Part shown: piece by piece, positions 1 to 4,152 of the stretch | Position numbering within the stretch: the first letter of the stretch is position 1 | How the letters are laid out: every line of letters starts with the position of its first letter | Source: Acetatifactor sp. | GTDB lineage: Bacteria; Bacillota; Clostridia; Lachnospirales; Lachnospiraceae | NCBI GenBank assembly: GCA_024699575.1 | Contig: JAILPF010000143.1 | Coordinates: 1 to 5,105 of the forward strand | Length of the DNA stretch: 5,105 bases | Direction: 5' to 3' | Program-made: the position numbers and the translations under genes | The notes under the pieces: model-generated | Seen by the model: only the letters and a program-made list of their open reading frames with translations | Databases searched by the model: none | Told to the model about the DNA's origin: nothing

Positions 1-3000
1 TACCATTATCCTTTGGCTGCATCCAGGTTATTTTCAATGCATTATCTCCGTCCGGGTAACGCAACACTGTATCCTCATTCACTGCATCCGGAGCAGCATA
101 ATCTGTAGCAGTCACACTTTTCAATTCTTCCGATTCATTGAATCCAACCTTAACTGCAGATAATGAGATATCTCCATTTCCATACCGAGTACCCGGAACT
201 AACTGATAAGTCAGAGCAGAAGGATTCACGAAACTGCTTCCACCATAGGCAGGTTTAGAGGAGATTACCTGTCCGTCAGTATATCCACAGGTCAGTGCCG
301 TAAAGGAATAAGAATAATAAAGATTACTTACACTTAAGCCCATCCATGCATTATCGGTTGTCGAAACTTCATTGACATACACATAAATACCACTCACGTT
401 TTCTGGAATACTCATATTGATTAGCATGGAAGAATAATATTGACTAGGCGCTCCATCCCCATGGGGGCAATTCGTATTCGGGTCAACATACCATTCGGTT
501 TGACTCATGCTCCATCCGCTTCCGCTTTGCGCATAATCAAAATAGGTGCGGTTTCTCTCCTCTACTGCTCCTGCTCTGCATACCCAGTTTCCTTCATTCA
601 CTCCAATTCTTTTACTGACAAGAGGAAGTCTTGGATTCGAATAAGGGGTATAATATCCCATCCCGCCTCCTCCGCCGAAATCCTGATTCAATAGTAACGC
701 ACCCGTATTAGCATAAACCCTTACATTTAAGGTGGTGGGTCTTCTCCACCCACCCTGGATTTCGTCCACGATTACATTGAAAGACAGGTTTCCGGAGTAT
801 GGGGTAGCCAGATAATTGCTCCCATTTCCAACTATGAGTCCGTGGGATGGAGATGGATTATCCCCGCCGGTATGTCCGCTTACCCAGGCACTGTTTCCGG
901 TGTACCCCACACTGTTCGTGTGCAATCCGGACCACCAGAACTGCCCCGACTGGTTTGCGGAAGAGTACATGTATGCAGAAGCAGCATTCGCTCCGGATGC
1001 TGTCGTATAACAATTCGCTGAGTGGAAGTGCTGAATATACTCTCCTGCATTACCACCCATATATCCGCCACCACCTCCGGCATAACCGTCTGCACCGGTG
1101 GATATCCTGTCTGCTCTCAGGCTGGTAGCCTGTCCTCCCGGATACCCTCCGGCAACGGATGTGGCTCCGCCTCCTCCTCCGGCAGCGATTAACCAGCCTT
1201 GCTGCTGTGAGTACACTGCAGAAGCTCCACCACCGCATCCGTACACCTGACCGGCGCCGCCATAAAAATATCCTACACGTTTCTGCGCTCCGGGAAAAAT
1301 TGTAAGTACATCCCCTTTTCGCAGATAAAATTTACCACTTGCGTAACCGCCAGGACCGCCCTGATAAGCTCCGTAATTTCCTCCCTGCGCTCCATAGCCT
1401 GATATCACATAAATACCGGTATATGGCACTACATATGTACTGGCAGTTCCGGAATATCCGTAAGTGGCATTAATGCTATCATGGATTCCAAAATCTGCCT
1501 GTGCGTTGATTCTCGTCCAATTGATTCCATCCCGGCTCTGATACAGCATATATGTTTTTGCGCGCCCATCCTGCTGGCTCCAGCTTAAATCAACAGCACC
1601 CTTACCATTATTCGCTGTATAATTATCTGTTGATGTCAGTGTCAAGCTTACCCACTGTGCATAGAGTGTTGTGTCCTGTATAGGTGTAATCTTGTCTCCA
1701 GGCATCCCTGCAGGCTTGGTAAATGCTGCATCATAAAACCATCCACCAAAGGAATAATTTGCCCTGGTAATCTCCGGCAACGTAATCGGATCCGGCTCAT
1801 AGGTTGCTTGGATGGTGTCGATGTTGCCATCTTTAGTGGAAGTGAAAGTATACGCGGTTAATCCTGCTTTGAGTCCAAAAGTTCCATCAAATGGTTGAAT
1901 CAAAGTCCAATCGTTGAAATGTTTTGTGCTCCTAAAATCATTAATCCCTGTTCCACCATTTTCTACAAAAGATATTAAATATCCTATAGGAGCAACTACA
2001 TCTTTTTTACTGATATTATAAAAAGATGAGTAGCTCTGCTTAATCTCCGTTCTCGCTGCACTGCCTTTGTACGTACCCCCATTCGGATCAATGACCAAGG
2101 TACTCTCACATTTACGCCATTGAGCATAGAGTTTAATACATGCAGCATCTTTATCTACGTTTAAGTCTTTCGTGGTAAGATTAAGTATTTCCTGTTCATC
2201 AGAATAGTTCTTCCCGGTTCCATCCGGCTTCGTATTCCATCCGGTAAATACATATCCAATTCTGCTGTACGCATTTTTCGTAAGTCTGGTGGAAGCTTCC
2301 ACCGTTTCCCCTTCATATGTTTTTTCATTGTTATACATATGATAAGAGGCATCCATGTAGCCCCCAACTTGTTCAGCATTGGCATCATAAACAACTTGAT
2401 ACATGTTCCAGGAAATCTGTTTACATTTATGTGCAGCAAAATTTGCTCCCTGCTCCAAAGTATTGCAATGAGGGCAAAGGTAGTAATACCACAATCCGGT
2501 TTCCAACTCTAAGTAAGAAATAGACTGTGCTGCTTCTTTGCTCATATAAATAAACATTGGGGATATTAATTCACCGCAATCCGCACAATATGCCATCCAG
2601 CCGCTATAATGATACTGAAAGCATCTATATGTGTTATAATCTACCCCGATATCCCATTTGTCGCTTTTATATCCGGGTATATCATAATGAATGCATTGTG
2701 CATGCGACCATTCTACTTCCCAATACCCAACCGGTACATGTCCCACACGGTCAGCAAGATAATAATGTTCCCCAGTTTTTAGTAAACGTAATGTGGACTG
2801 AATACCGGTATAAACTCTTGTACCATTTTCATACAGTGCACTTGTTCTGTCTCCGGCATTGGTTGTCCAGCCCACACCATCAATTCCACCAGCCGAAAAT
2901 GAAACATAGGGACTGTCATAAATTGTTCCGGTTCCGGCCAGAACATGCAGTGGTGAAACACTGATATATGCAATTAAAAATAAACATGCTGTGATCCAAA

Positions 3001-3013
3001 AATGTTTTTTCAT
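1..3013 (-). CDS. Large secreted multidomain surface protein, 3' end outside window
   Basis: The frame is open from ATG at 3013 to the window edge (1004 codons, no stop), so the C-terminus is missing. AGAGG (3023-3019) lies 5 bases before the ATG. Residues 1-26 form a signal peptide (KKH, a hydrophobic run, VLA before G27). Next come an N-terminal domain with a YVSFS motif and a Cys-rich part (C107, C131, C143-x-x-C146, C180-x-x-C183, H195-x-C197). Two InlB/Listeria-Bacteroides-type repeats, each ending in YAQW, cover about 205-299 and 302-454. A fibronectin-III-like segment follows (about 456-505), then a glycine-rich domain (about 523-790) resembling the ALK/LTK glycine-rich domain: GAQGG at 541, LIAAGGGGGAT at 608, runs of five Gly at 646 and 780. 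A further fibronectin-III domain starts near 972. The architecture suggests a cell-surface or adhesive protein; its ligand and anchoring are unknown. No convincing promoter is visible. Confidence 0.9.
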   Translation of the reverse strand, partial: MKKHFWITACLFLIAYISVSPLHVLAGTGTIYDSPYVSFSAGGIDGVGWTTNAGDRTSALYENGTRVYTGIQSTLRLLKTGEHYYLADRVGHVPVGYWEVEWSHAQCIHYDIPGYKSDKWDIGVDYNTYRCFQYHYSGWMAYCADCGELISPMFIYMSKEAAQSISYLELETGLWYYYLCPHCNTLEQGANFAAHKCKQISWNMYQVVYDANAEQVGGYMDASYHMYNNEKTYEGETVEASTRLTKNAYSRIGYVFTGWNTKPDGTGKNYSDEQEILNLTTKDLNVDKDAACIKLYAQWRKCESTLVIDPNGGTYKGSAARTEIKQSYSSFYNISKKDVVAPIGYLISFVENGGTGINDFRSTKHFNDWTLIQPFDGTFGLKAGLTAYTFTSTKDGNIDTIQATYEPDPITLPEITRANYSFGGWFYDAAFTKPAGMPGDKITPIQDTTLYAQWVSLTLTSTDNYTANNGKGAVDLSWSQQDGRAKTYMLYQSRDGINWTRINAQADFGIHDSINATYGYSGTASTYVVPYTGIYVISGYGAQGGNYGAYQGGPGGYASGKFYLRKGDVLTIFPGAQKRVGYFYGGAGQVYGCGGGASAVYSQQQGWLIAAGGGGGATSVAGGYPGGQATSLRADRISTGADGYAGGGGGYMGGNAGEYIQHFHSANCYTTASGANAASAYMYSSANQSGQFWWSGLHTNSVGYTGNSAWVSGHTGGDNPSPSHGLIVGNGSNYLATPYSGNLSFNVIVDEIQGGWRRPTTLNVRVYANTGALLLNQDFGGGGGMGYYTPYSNPRLPLVSKRIGVNEGNWVCRAGAVEERNRTYFDYAQSGSGWSMSQTEWYVDPNTNCPHGDGAPSQYYSSMLINMSIPENVSGIYVYVNEVSTTDNAWMGLSVSNLYYSYSFTALTCGYTDGQVISSKPAYGGSSFVNPSALTYQLVPGTRYGNGDISLSAVKVGFNESEELKSVTATDYAAPDAVNEDTVLRYPDGDNALKITWMQPKDNG

Positions 3014-3028
3014 AGTTTCCTCTCAGAC

Positions 3029-3060
3029 AAAAAATACCCGAACATTTCTGCCCGGGCATT
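3029..3060 (-). terminator. Intrinsic terminator in the leader of the large surface-protein gene
   Basis: Read on the minus strand, 3060-3049 and 3044-3033 form a 12-bp stem closed by a GAAA tetraloop, followed by six T (3034-3029). Three pairs are G-U in the minus-strand RNA but A-C mismatches in the plus-strand RNA, so the element acts on minus-strand transcription. It ends 15 bases before the ATG of the surface-protein gene, leaving no room for a promoter in between. Transcription of that gene must therefore pass it. It could be an attenuator, or simply stop read-through from upstream. Confidence 0.7.
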
Positions 3061-3064
3061 TCAT

Positions 3065-3080
3065 GCTGAAAGAATTCAGC
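3065..3080 (-). other. Small leader hairpin upstream of the minus-strand terminator
   Basis: GCTGAA and TTCAGC form a perfect 6-bp stem around a 4-base loop, just 5' of the terminator hairpin in the minus-strand leader. It could be part of a folded leader that affects read-through, but no known riboswitch pattern was recognised. Low information content; may be chance. Confidence 0.35.
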
Positions 3081-3100
3081 GGTTATACACTTGTTATCCA

Positions 3101-3129
3101 TTCCATTTTTTATAGAAAAATGTTATACT
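3101..3129 (+). promoter_or_regulatory. Toxin 1 promoter
   Basis: Extended -10 TG-T-TATACT (3121-3129) with a poor -35, TTCCAT (3101-3106), at a 17-base spacer. Seven bases after the -10 comes the A of the conserved AGAGCAATCG, the predicted start at 3137. The same TGN -10 with exactly seven bases to AGAGC occurs in modules 2 and 3, which supports the call. Confidence 0.7.
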
Positions 3130-3164
3130 ATCTTTCAGAGCAATCGTGTTACAGGGTGCGTTGA

Positions 3165-3187
3165 CTTTCATTCTTTCGGAATGGAGG
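3165..3187 (+). promoter_or_regulatory. Shine-Dalgarno-sequestering hairpin, toxin 1
   Basis: CTTTCATTC (3165-3173) pairs with GAATGGAGG (3179-3187) in a 9-bp stem with two G-U pairs and a TTTCG loop. The Shine-Dalgarno GGAGG (3183-3187) is entirely inside the stem. It lies 8 bases before ATG 3196 but only 2 before ATG 3190, which decides the start. The left arm overlaps the end of the 5' panhandle element by 2 bases, as in the other modules. Confidence 0.75.
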
Positions 3188-3195
3188 TGATGCCT

Positions 3196-3294
3196 ATGAA
3201 GAATCATAACAATTCGTTTGATTTTATGGATTTAATGACCTTTGGGTTATTTCTTCTGGCATTACTTACATTTATCATCAATAATTGTAAGTAA
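3196..3294 (+). CDS. Holin-like type I toxin peptide 1 (Hol-Tox type)
   Basis: A 32-residue peptide with a polar N-terminus (MKNHNNSFDF), one hydrophobic helix of about 18 residues (core FGLFLLALLTF, from residue 16) and a short polar tail ending in Cys-Lys. This matches the Hol-Tox (putative holin-like toxin) family of Firmicutes as I recall it: 30-40 residues, one membrane helix, FG followed by an LLALLT-like stretch. The expected role is insertion into the cytoplasmic membrane when over-produced, as for TxpA/BsrG-type toxins. The start at 3196 has GGAGG at 8 bases. The frame is open back to an ATG at 3091, but that start would lie upstream of the promoter. A convergent antisense RNA overlaps the 3' UTR. 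It is close to peptide 3 and more distant from peptide 2. Toxicity is inferred, not shown. Confidence 0.82.
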   Translation: MKNHNNSFDFMDLMTFGLFLLALLTFIINNCK

Positions 3295-3315
3295 TCTGCT
3301 ATCCATTACATAGGT

Positions 3316-3412
3316 AGCAAAAACCACCCTCGATACTTTGACGGAGTAAAGGGTGGCTTCTGCTACTTTTTTTATCCAGTCAACCCACCTTGTGGGCGGT
3401 TGCTCTTTTTGT
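3316..3412 (-). ncRNA. Antisense (antitoxin) RNA 1
   Basis: Predicted to start near 3412, from a minus-strand promoter at 3447-3419, and to end in the T-run complementary to 3323-3319, giving about 95 nt. Its 3' hairpin is CCACCCT/AGGGTGG (3356-3350 with 3330-3324) followed by TTTTTG on the minus strand. The full 17-bp stem (3314-3330 with 3350-3366) has two positions that are A-C in plus-strand RNA but G-U in minus-strand RNA. It is complementary to the toxin 1 3' UTR only and stops about 20 bases short of the toxin stop codon. It would therefore act by duplex formation and RNase III-type decay rather than by covering the ribosome site. Ends are estimates. Confidence 0.68.
3381..3411 (+). 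terminator. Toxin 1 mRNA terminator
   Basis: CAACCCAC (3381-3388) pairs with GTGGG (3392-3396) and TTG (3400-3402), with CGG (3397-3399) bulged. The loop is CTT and is followed by CTCTTTTTG. The same stem-loop and T-tract recur in modules 2 and 3. The stem shares its bases with the 3' arm of the end-to-end pairing. Confidence 0.75.
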
Positions 3413-3418
3413 ACCTTT

Positions 3419-3447
3419 ATAATAGTACATTTAAACACGTTTTGCAA
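3419..3447 (-). promoter_or_regulatory. Antisense RNA 1 promoter
   Basis: On the minus strand, TTGCAA (3447-3442), a 17-base spacer and TATTAT (3424-3419): a good sigma-A-type promoter, clearly stronger in its -35 than the toxin promoter. It is duplicated with the same spacing in module 2. Confidence 0.75.
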
Positions 3448-3452
3448 GCATT

Positions 3453-3479
3453 TACCGCAGTATAGTGCGGTATTTTTTG
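3453..3479 (+). terminator. Second plus-strand terminator after module 1
   Basis: TACCGCA (3453-3459) and TGCGGTA (3466-3472) form a perfect 7-bp stem with loop GTATAG, followed by six T and G. It lies between the antisense 1 promoter and the module 2 toxin promoter. It probably stops read-through from module 1 into module 2. No equivalent lies between modules 2 and 3. Confidence 0.7.
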
Positions 3480-3499
3480 TTTCTTCTTTTGAAAATCTG

Positions 3500-3508
3500 T
3501 GATACAAT
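3500..3508 (+). promoter_or_regulatory. Toxin 2 promoter (extended -10)
   Basis: TG-A-TACAAT with seven bases to the conserved A3516 of AGAGCAATCG. There is no good -35 at 16-18 bases (TTTCTT at 3480-3485), so the extended -10 must carry it. The spacing and TGN match modules 1 and 3. Confidence 0.65.
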
Positions 3509-3542
3509 ACTTCTCAGAGCAATCGTGTTATAAGGTGGTTAG

Positions 3543-3568
3543 CCTCCCTGACAACGAAAGAAGGGAGG
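3543..3568 (+). promoter_or_regulatory. Shine-Dalgarno-sequestering hairpin, toxin 2
   Basis: CCTCCCT (3543-3549) pairs perfectly with AGGGAGG (3562-3568), burying the Shine-Dalgarno GGGAGG. The loop is 12 bases. The sequence differs from modules 1 and 3, but position and effect are the same: 8 bases from stem end to ATG and a 2-base overlap with the panhandle arm. Confidence 0.75.
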
Positions 3569-3576
3569 TGGTGCAA

Positions 3577-3672
3577 ATGGATACTTACGAAGTATTATCT
3601 TTATTGATTTTATTCGGAACGTTTCTTATTGCATTGCTTGCCTACATAGATAGGAATAACAAGCGTAAGTAA
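3577..3672 (+). CDS. Holin-like type I toxin peptide 2 (Hol-Tox type)
   Basis: A 31-residue peptide and the most typical Hol-Tox member of the three. The N-terminus is MDTYEVLSLL, followed by the hydrophobic core ILFGTFLIALLAYI and a strongly basic tail, DRNNKRK. One membrane helix with a positively charged C-terminal end is the usual form of the family. The start at 3577 has GGGAGG at 8 bases and no competing ATG nearby, since module 2 has GTG where modules 1 and 3 have the upstream ATG. The stop codon overlaps the outer end of the post-stop hairpin, so the antisense RNA ends right at the stop. It is more diverged from peptides 1 and 3 than they are from each other. Membrane toxicity is inferred from the family. 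Confidence 0.85.
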   Translation: MDTYEVLSLLILFGTFLIALLAYIDRNNKRK

Positions 3673-3760
3673 AACAAATCCACCTTGTACTTAGGCGGTA
3701 TAGGTGGACTTGTTTCCAGTATAACGGCTAACCACCTTGTGGGCGATTTGCTCTTTTTGT
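3671..3760 (-). ncRNA. Antisense (antitoxin) RNA 2
   Basis: About 90 nt, predicted from near 3760 to the T-rich run complementary to 3671-3678. The 3' hairpin is a 14-bp stem, 3672-3685 with 3702-3715. Its single odd position, 3678/3709, is A-C in plus-strand RNA but G-U in minus-strand RNA. On the minus strand the GC-rich part is followed by TTTGTTTT, whereas the plus-strand side has no T-tract, so it fits a minus-strand terminator. It covers the toxin 2 3' UTR up to the stop codon. Ends are estimates. Confidence 0.66.
3728..3759 (+). terminator. Toxin 2 mRNA terminator
   Basis: CCAC-CTT-GTGG (3732-3742), extended by AA/TT and C/G around a GCGA bulge and one mismatch, followed by CTCTTTTTG. 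It is the weakest stem of the three; here the bases seem kept for end-to-end pairing rather than for the hairpin. Confidence 0.65.
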
Positions 3761-3766
3761 ACCTTT

Positions 3767-3795
3767 ATAATAGTACATTTCAATACGTTTTGCAA
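3767..3795 (-). promoter_or_regulatory. Antisense RNA 2 promoter
   Basis: Minus strand TTGCAA (3795-3790), a 17-base spacer and TATTAT (3772-3767). The -35, the -10 and most of the spacer match the module 1 antisense promoter. Confidence 0.75.
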
Positions 3796-3804
3796 TATCA
3801 TACA

Positions 3805-3833
3805 TTCCAATTTCCAAAAAAACATGTTACAAT
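3805..3833 (+). promoter_or_regulatory. Toxin 3 promoter
   Basis: Extended -10 TG-T-TACAAT (3825-3833), 17-base spacer from TTCCAA (3805-3810), seven bases to A3841. Modules 1 and 3 share a TTCCAW hexamer at the -35 place. Confidence 0.7.
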
Positions 3834-3868
3834 GCTTCTCAGAGCAATCGTGTTGCAGGGTGGTTTGA

Positions 3869-3891
3869 CCTCTATTCTTTCGGAATGGAGG
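3869..3891 (+). promoter_or_regulatory. Shine-Dalgarno-sequestering hairpin, toxin 3
   Basis: CCTCTATTC (3869-3877) pairs with GAATGGAGG (3883-3891), 9 bp with one U-G pair and a TTTCG loop. The Shine-Dalgarno GGAGG (3887-3891) is in the stem, 8 bases before ATG 3900. The left arm differs from module 1 at three places, and pairing is kept through G-U or Watson-Crick partners each time. Confidence 0.75.
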
Positions 3892-3899
3892 TGATGCCT

Positions 3900-3995
3900 A
3901 TGAAGAATCAAAATCATTTTGATTTTAAGGATGTGCTGGCTTTCGGCACGTTCCTTCTGGCACTGCTTACATTCGTTTTTACATTCTGTAAGTAA
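3900..3995 (+). CDS. Holin-like type I toxin peptide 3 (Hol-Tox type)
   Basis: A 31-residue peptide: polar N-terminus MKNQNHFDFKD, hydrophobic helix with core FGTFLLALLTFVF, tail ending Phe-Cys-Lys. It is the close paralogue of peptide 1 (shared MKN, FDF, FG-x-FLLALLTF and terminal Cys-Lys). The GGAGG at 8 bases and the identical translation start region fix the start at 3900; the ATG at 3894 is only 2 bases from the Shine-Dalgarno. The terminal Cys-Lys of peptides 1 and 3, absent from peptide 2, could allow disulphide-linked dimers or could be incidental. Role as membrane-acting toxin is inferred from family resemblance and from the surrounding antisense architecture. Confidence 0.82.
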   Translation: MKNQNHFDFKDVLAFGTFLLALLTFVFTFCK

Positions 3996-4009
3996 GCTAT
4001 ATACATAGC

Positions 4010-4107
4010 AAAACCACCCTTGAAACTTTGGCTGAGCGTAAAGGGTGGCTTTTGCTATCTTTACTCATTTGGTCAAACCACCTTGTGGGCGATTTGCTCT
4101 TTTTTGT
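4010..4107 (-). ncRNA. Antisense (antitoxin) RNA 3
   Basis: About 98 nt, predicted from near 4107 to the T-run complementary to 4010-4013. The post-stop hairpin pairs 4005-4021 with 4041-4058, 17 bp with C4049 bulged. On the minus strand the CCACCCTT/AAGGGTGG stem is followed by TTTTGC. The loop shares an ACTTTGGCTGAG-like motif with modules 1 and 2. Unlike them, this hairpin shows no strand preference (a bulge rather than A-C mismatches). Ends are estimates. Confidence 0.62.
4074..4106 (+). terminator. Toxin 3 mRNA terminator
   Basis: CAAACCAC (4074-4081) pairs with GTGG (4085-4088) and TTTG (4093-4096) around a GCGA bulge, loop CTT, then CTCTTTTTTG. CAAA/TTTG here against CAA/TTG in module 1 is a compensating difference. 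Confidence 0.73.
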
Positions 4108-4113
4108 ACCTTT

Positions 4114-4142
4114 ACAATAACACGAATTGCCAGAATTGGCAA
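4114..4142 (-). promoter_or_regulatory. Antisense RNA 3 promoter
   Basis: Minus strand TTGCCA (4142-4137), a 17-base spacer and TATTGT (4119-4114). The -10 is weaker than in modules 1 and 2, and the sequence upstream of it is unrelated to theirs. Position and spacing are nevertheless the same, so a promoter has been kept or rebuilt at the array edge. Confidence 0.55.
4127..4142 (-). terminator. Short palindrome after the flanking gene; possible weak terminator
   Basis: TTGCCA and TGGCAA form a 6-bp stem around a 4-base loop, 10 bases past the stop codon of the minus-strand gene, followed on the minus strand by TTCGTGTTATT. It could be a weak terminator for that gene, but the T-tract is poor. 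It overlaps the -35 of the antisense 3 promoter, so it could equally be an operator-like site there. Confidence 0.35.
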
Positions 4143-4152
4143 GTGATACTTC

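Larger units (their letters stand above)
3137..3410 (+). other. Toxin 1 mRNA with end-to-end pairing
   Basis: Predicted transcript of about 274 nt, from A3137 to the T-tract at 3406-3410. Its 5' end pairs with its 3' end: 3137-3147 with 3396-3406, then, after bulged G3148, 3149-3166 with 3378-3395. That gives 28 pairs (several G-U) and one C-C mismatch (3159/3385). The core is GGTGCGTTGACT (3155-3166) against AGTCAACCCACC (3378-3389). The full-length RNA should be a closed panhandle next to the Shine-Dalgarno hairpin and so poorly translated until the 3' end is removed; this last point is inferred from hok-like systems. Confidence 0.7.
3516..3758 (+). other. Toxin 2 mRNA with end-to-end pairing
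   Basis: Predicted transcript of about 243 nt. The ends pair as in module 1: 3516-3522 with 3748-3754, 3523-3526 with 3743-3746 (T3747 bulged), then, after bulged G3527, 3528-3544 with 3726-3742, about 28 pairs. The core AAGGTGGTTAGCC (3532-3544) is a perfect 13-base complement of GGCTAACCACCTT (3726-3738). Compared with modules 1 and 3, several positions differ on both arms together. Confidence 0.72.
3841..4105 (+). other. Toxin 3 mRNA with end-to-end pairing
   Basis: Predicted transcript of about 265 nt. The 5' end pairs with the 3' end: 3841-3847 with 4094-4100, 3848-3851 with 4089-4092 (T4093 bulged), then, after bulged G3852, 3853-3870 with 4071-4088, 29 pairs in all. The core GGTGGTTTGACC (3859-3870) is a perfect complement of GGTCAAACCACC (4071-4082). 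The pattern matches modules 1 and 2, including the bulged G. Confidence 0.72.
3101..4142. repeat. Array of three tandem toxin/antisense modules
   Basis: The same order of elements occurs three times: extended -10, AGAGCAATCGTGTT, Shine-Dalgarno hairpin, a 31-32 codon ORF, post-stop hairpin, CCACCTTGTGGG terminator, TTTTTGTACCTTTA, minus-strand promoter. Predicted toxin starts of transcription are 3137, 3516 and 3841, giving periods of 379 and 325 bp. Modules 1 and 3 share 37 identical bases across the Shine-Dalgarno and start (3170-3206 and 3874-3910). Modules 1 and 2 share their antisense promoter region almost base for base. The array sits between two genes on the opposite strand. Confidence 0.9.

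Noticed and set aside
734..754. GGTGGGT/ACCCACC hairpin resembling the module elements
   Set aside because: It lies inside the coding frame (Gly-Trp-Arg-Arg-Pro codons), has no T-tract or partner elements, and is probably chance.
440..1128. Plus-strand ORFs inside the large surface-protein gene
   Set aside because: They are shadows of a continuous 1004-codon minus-strand frame with recognisable domains and have no ribosome sites of their own.
3029..3090. Riboswitch in the surface-protein leader
   Set aside because: Only two simple hairpins are visible; no known aptamer signature, such as a c-di-GMP type, was recognised.
3091..3195. Longer start for the first small peptide (ATG at 3091, 67 residues)
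   Set aside because: This start lies upstream of the -10 and predicted start of transcription, lacks a Shine-Dalgarno, and the extension is not shared with modules 2 and 3. ATG 3196 has GGAGG at 8 bases.
3137..3406. Module ends as terminal inverted repeats of a small transposable element
   Set aside because: The arms start exactly at predicted transcription starts and end in the terminator T-tract, arms covary within each module rather than being the same in all, and no target-site duplication is evident.
3262..3507. Minus-strand ORF of 81 codons over module 1
   Set aside because: It coincides with the antisense RNA and the 3' part of the toxin gene and has no Shine-Dalgarno; the antisense RNA explains the region better.
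3685..3894. Plus-strand ORF of 69 codons between modules 2 and 3
   Set aside because: It runs through the post-stop hairpin, terminator and both promoters, with no ribosome site. It is a chance frame over RNA elements.
3101..4142. CRISPR array
   Set aside because: The repeat unit is 325-380 bp with coding and promoter elements, not short direct repeats with uniform spacers.
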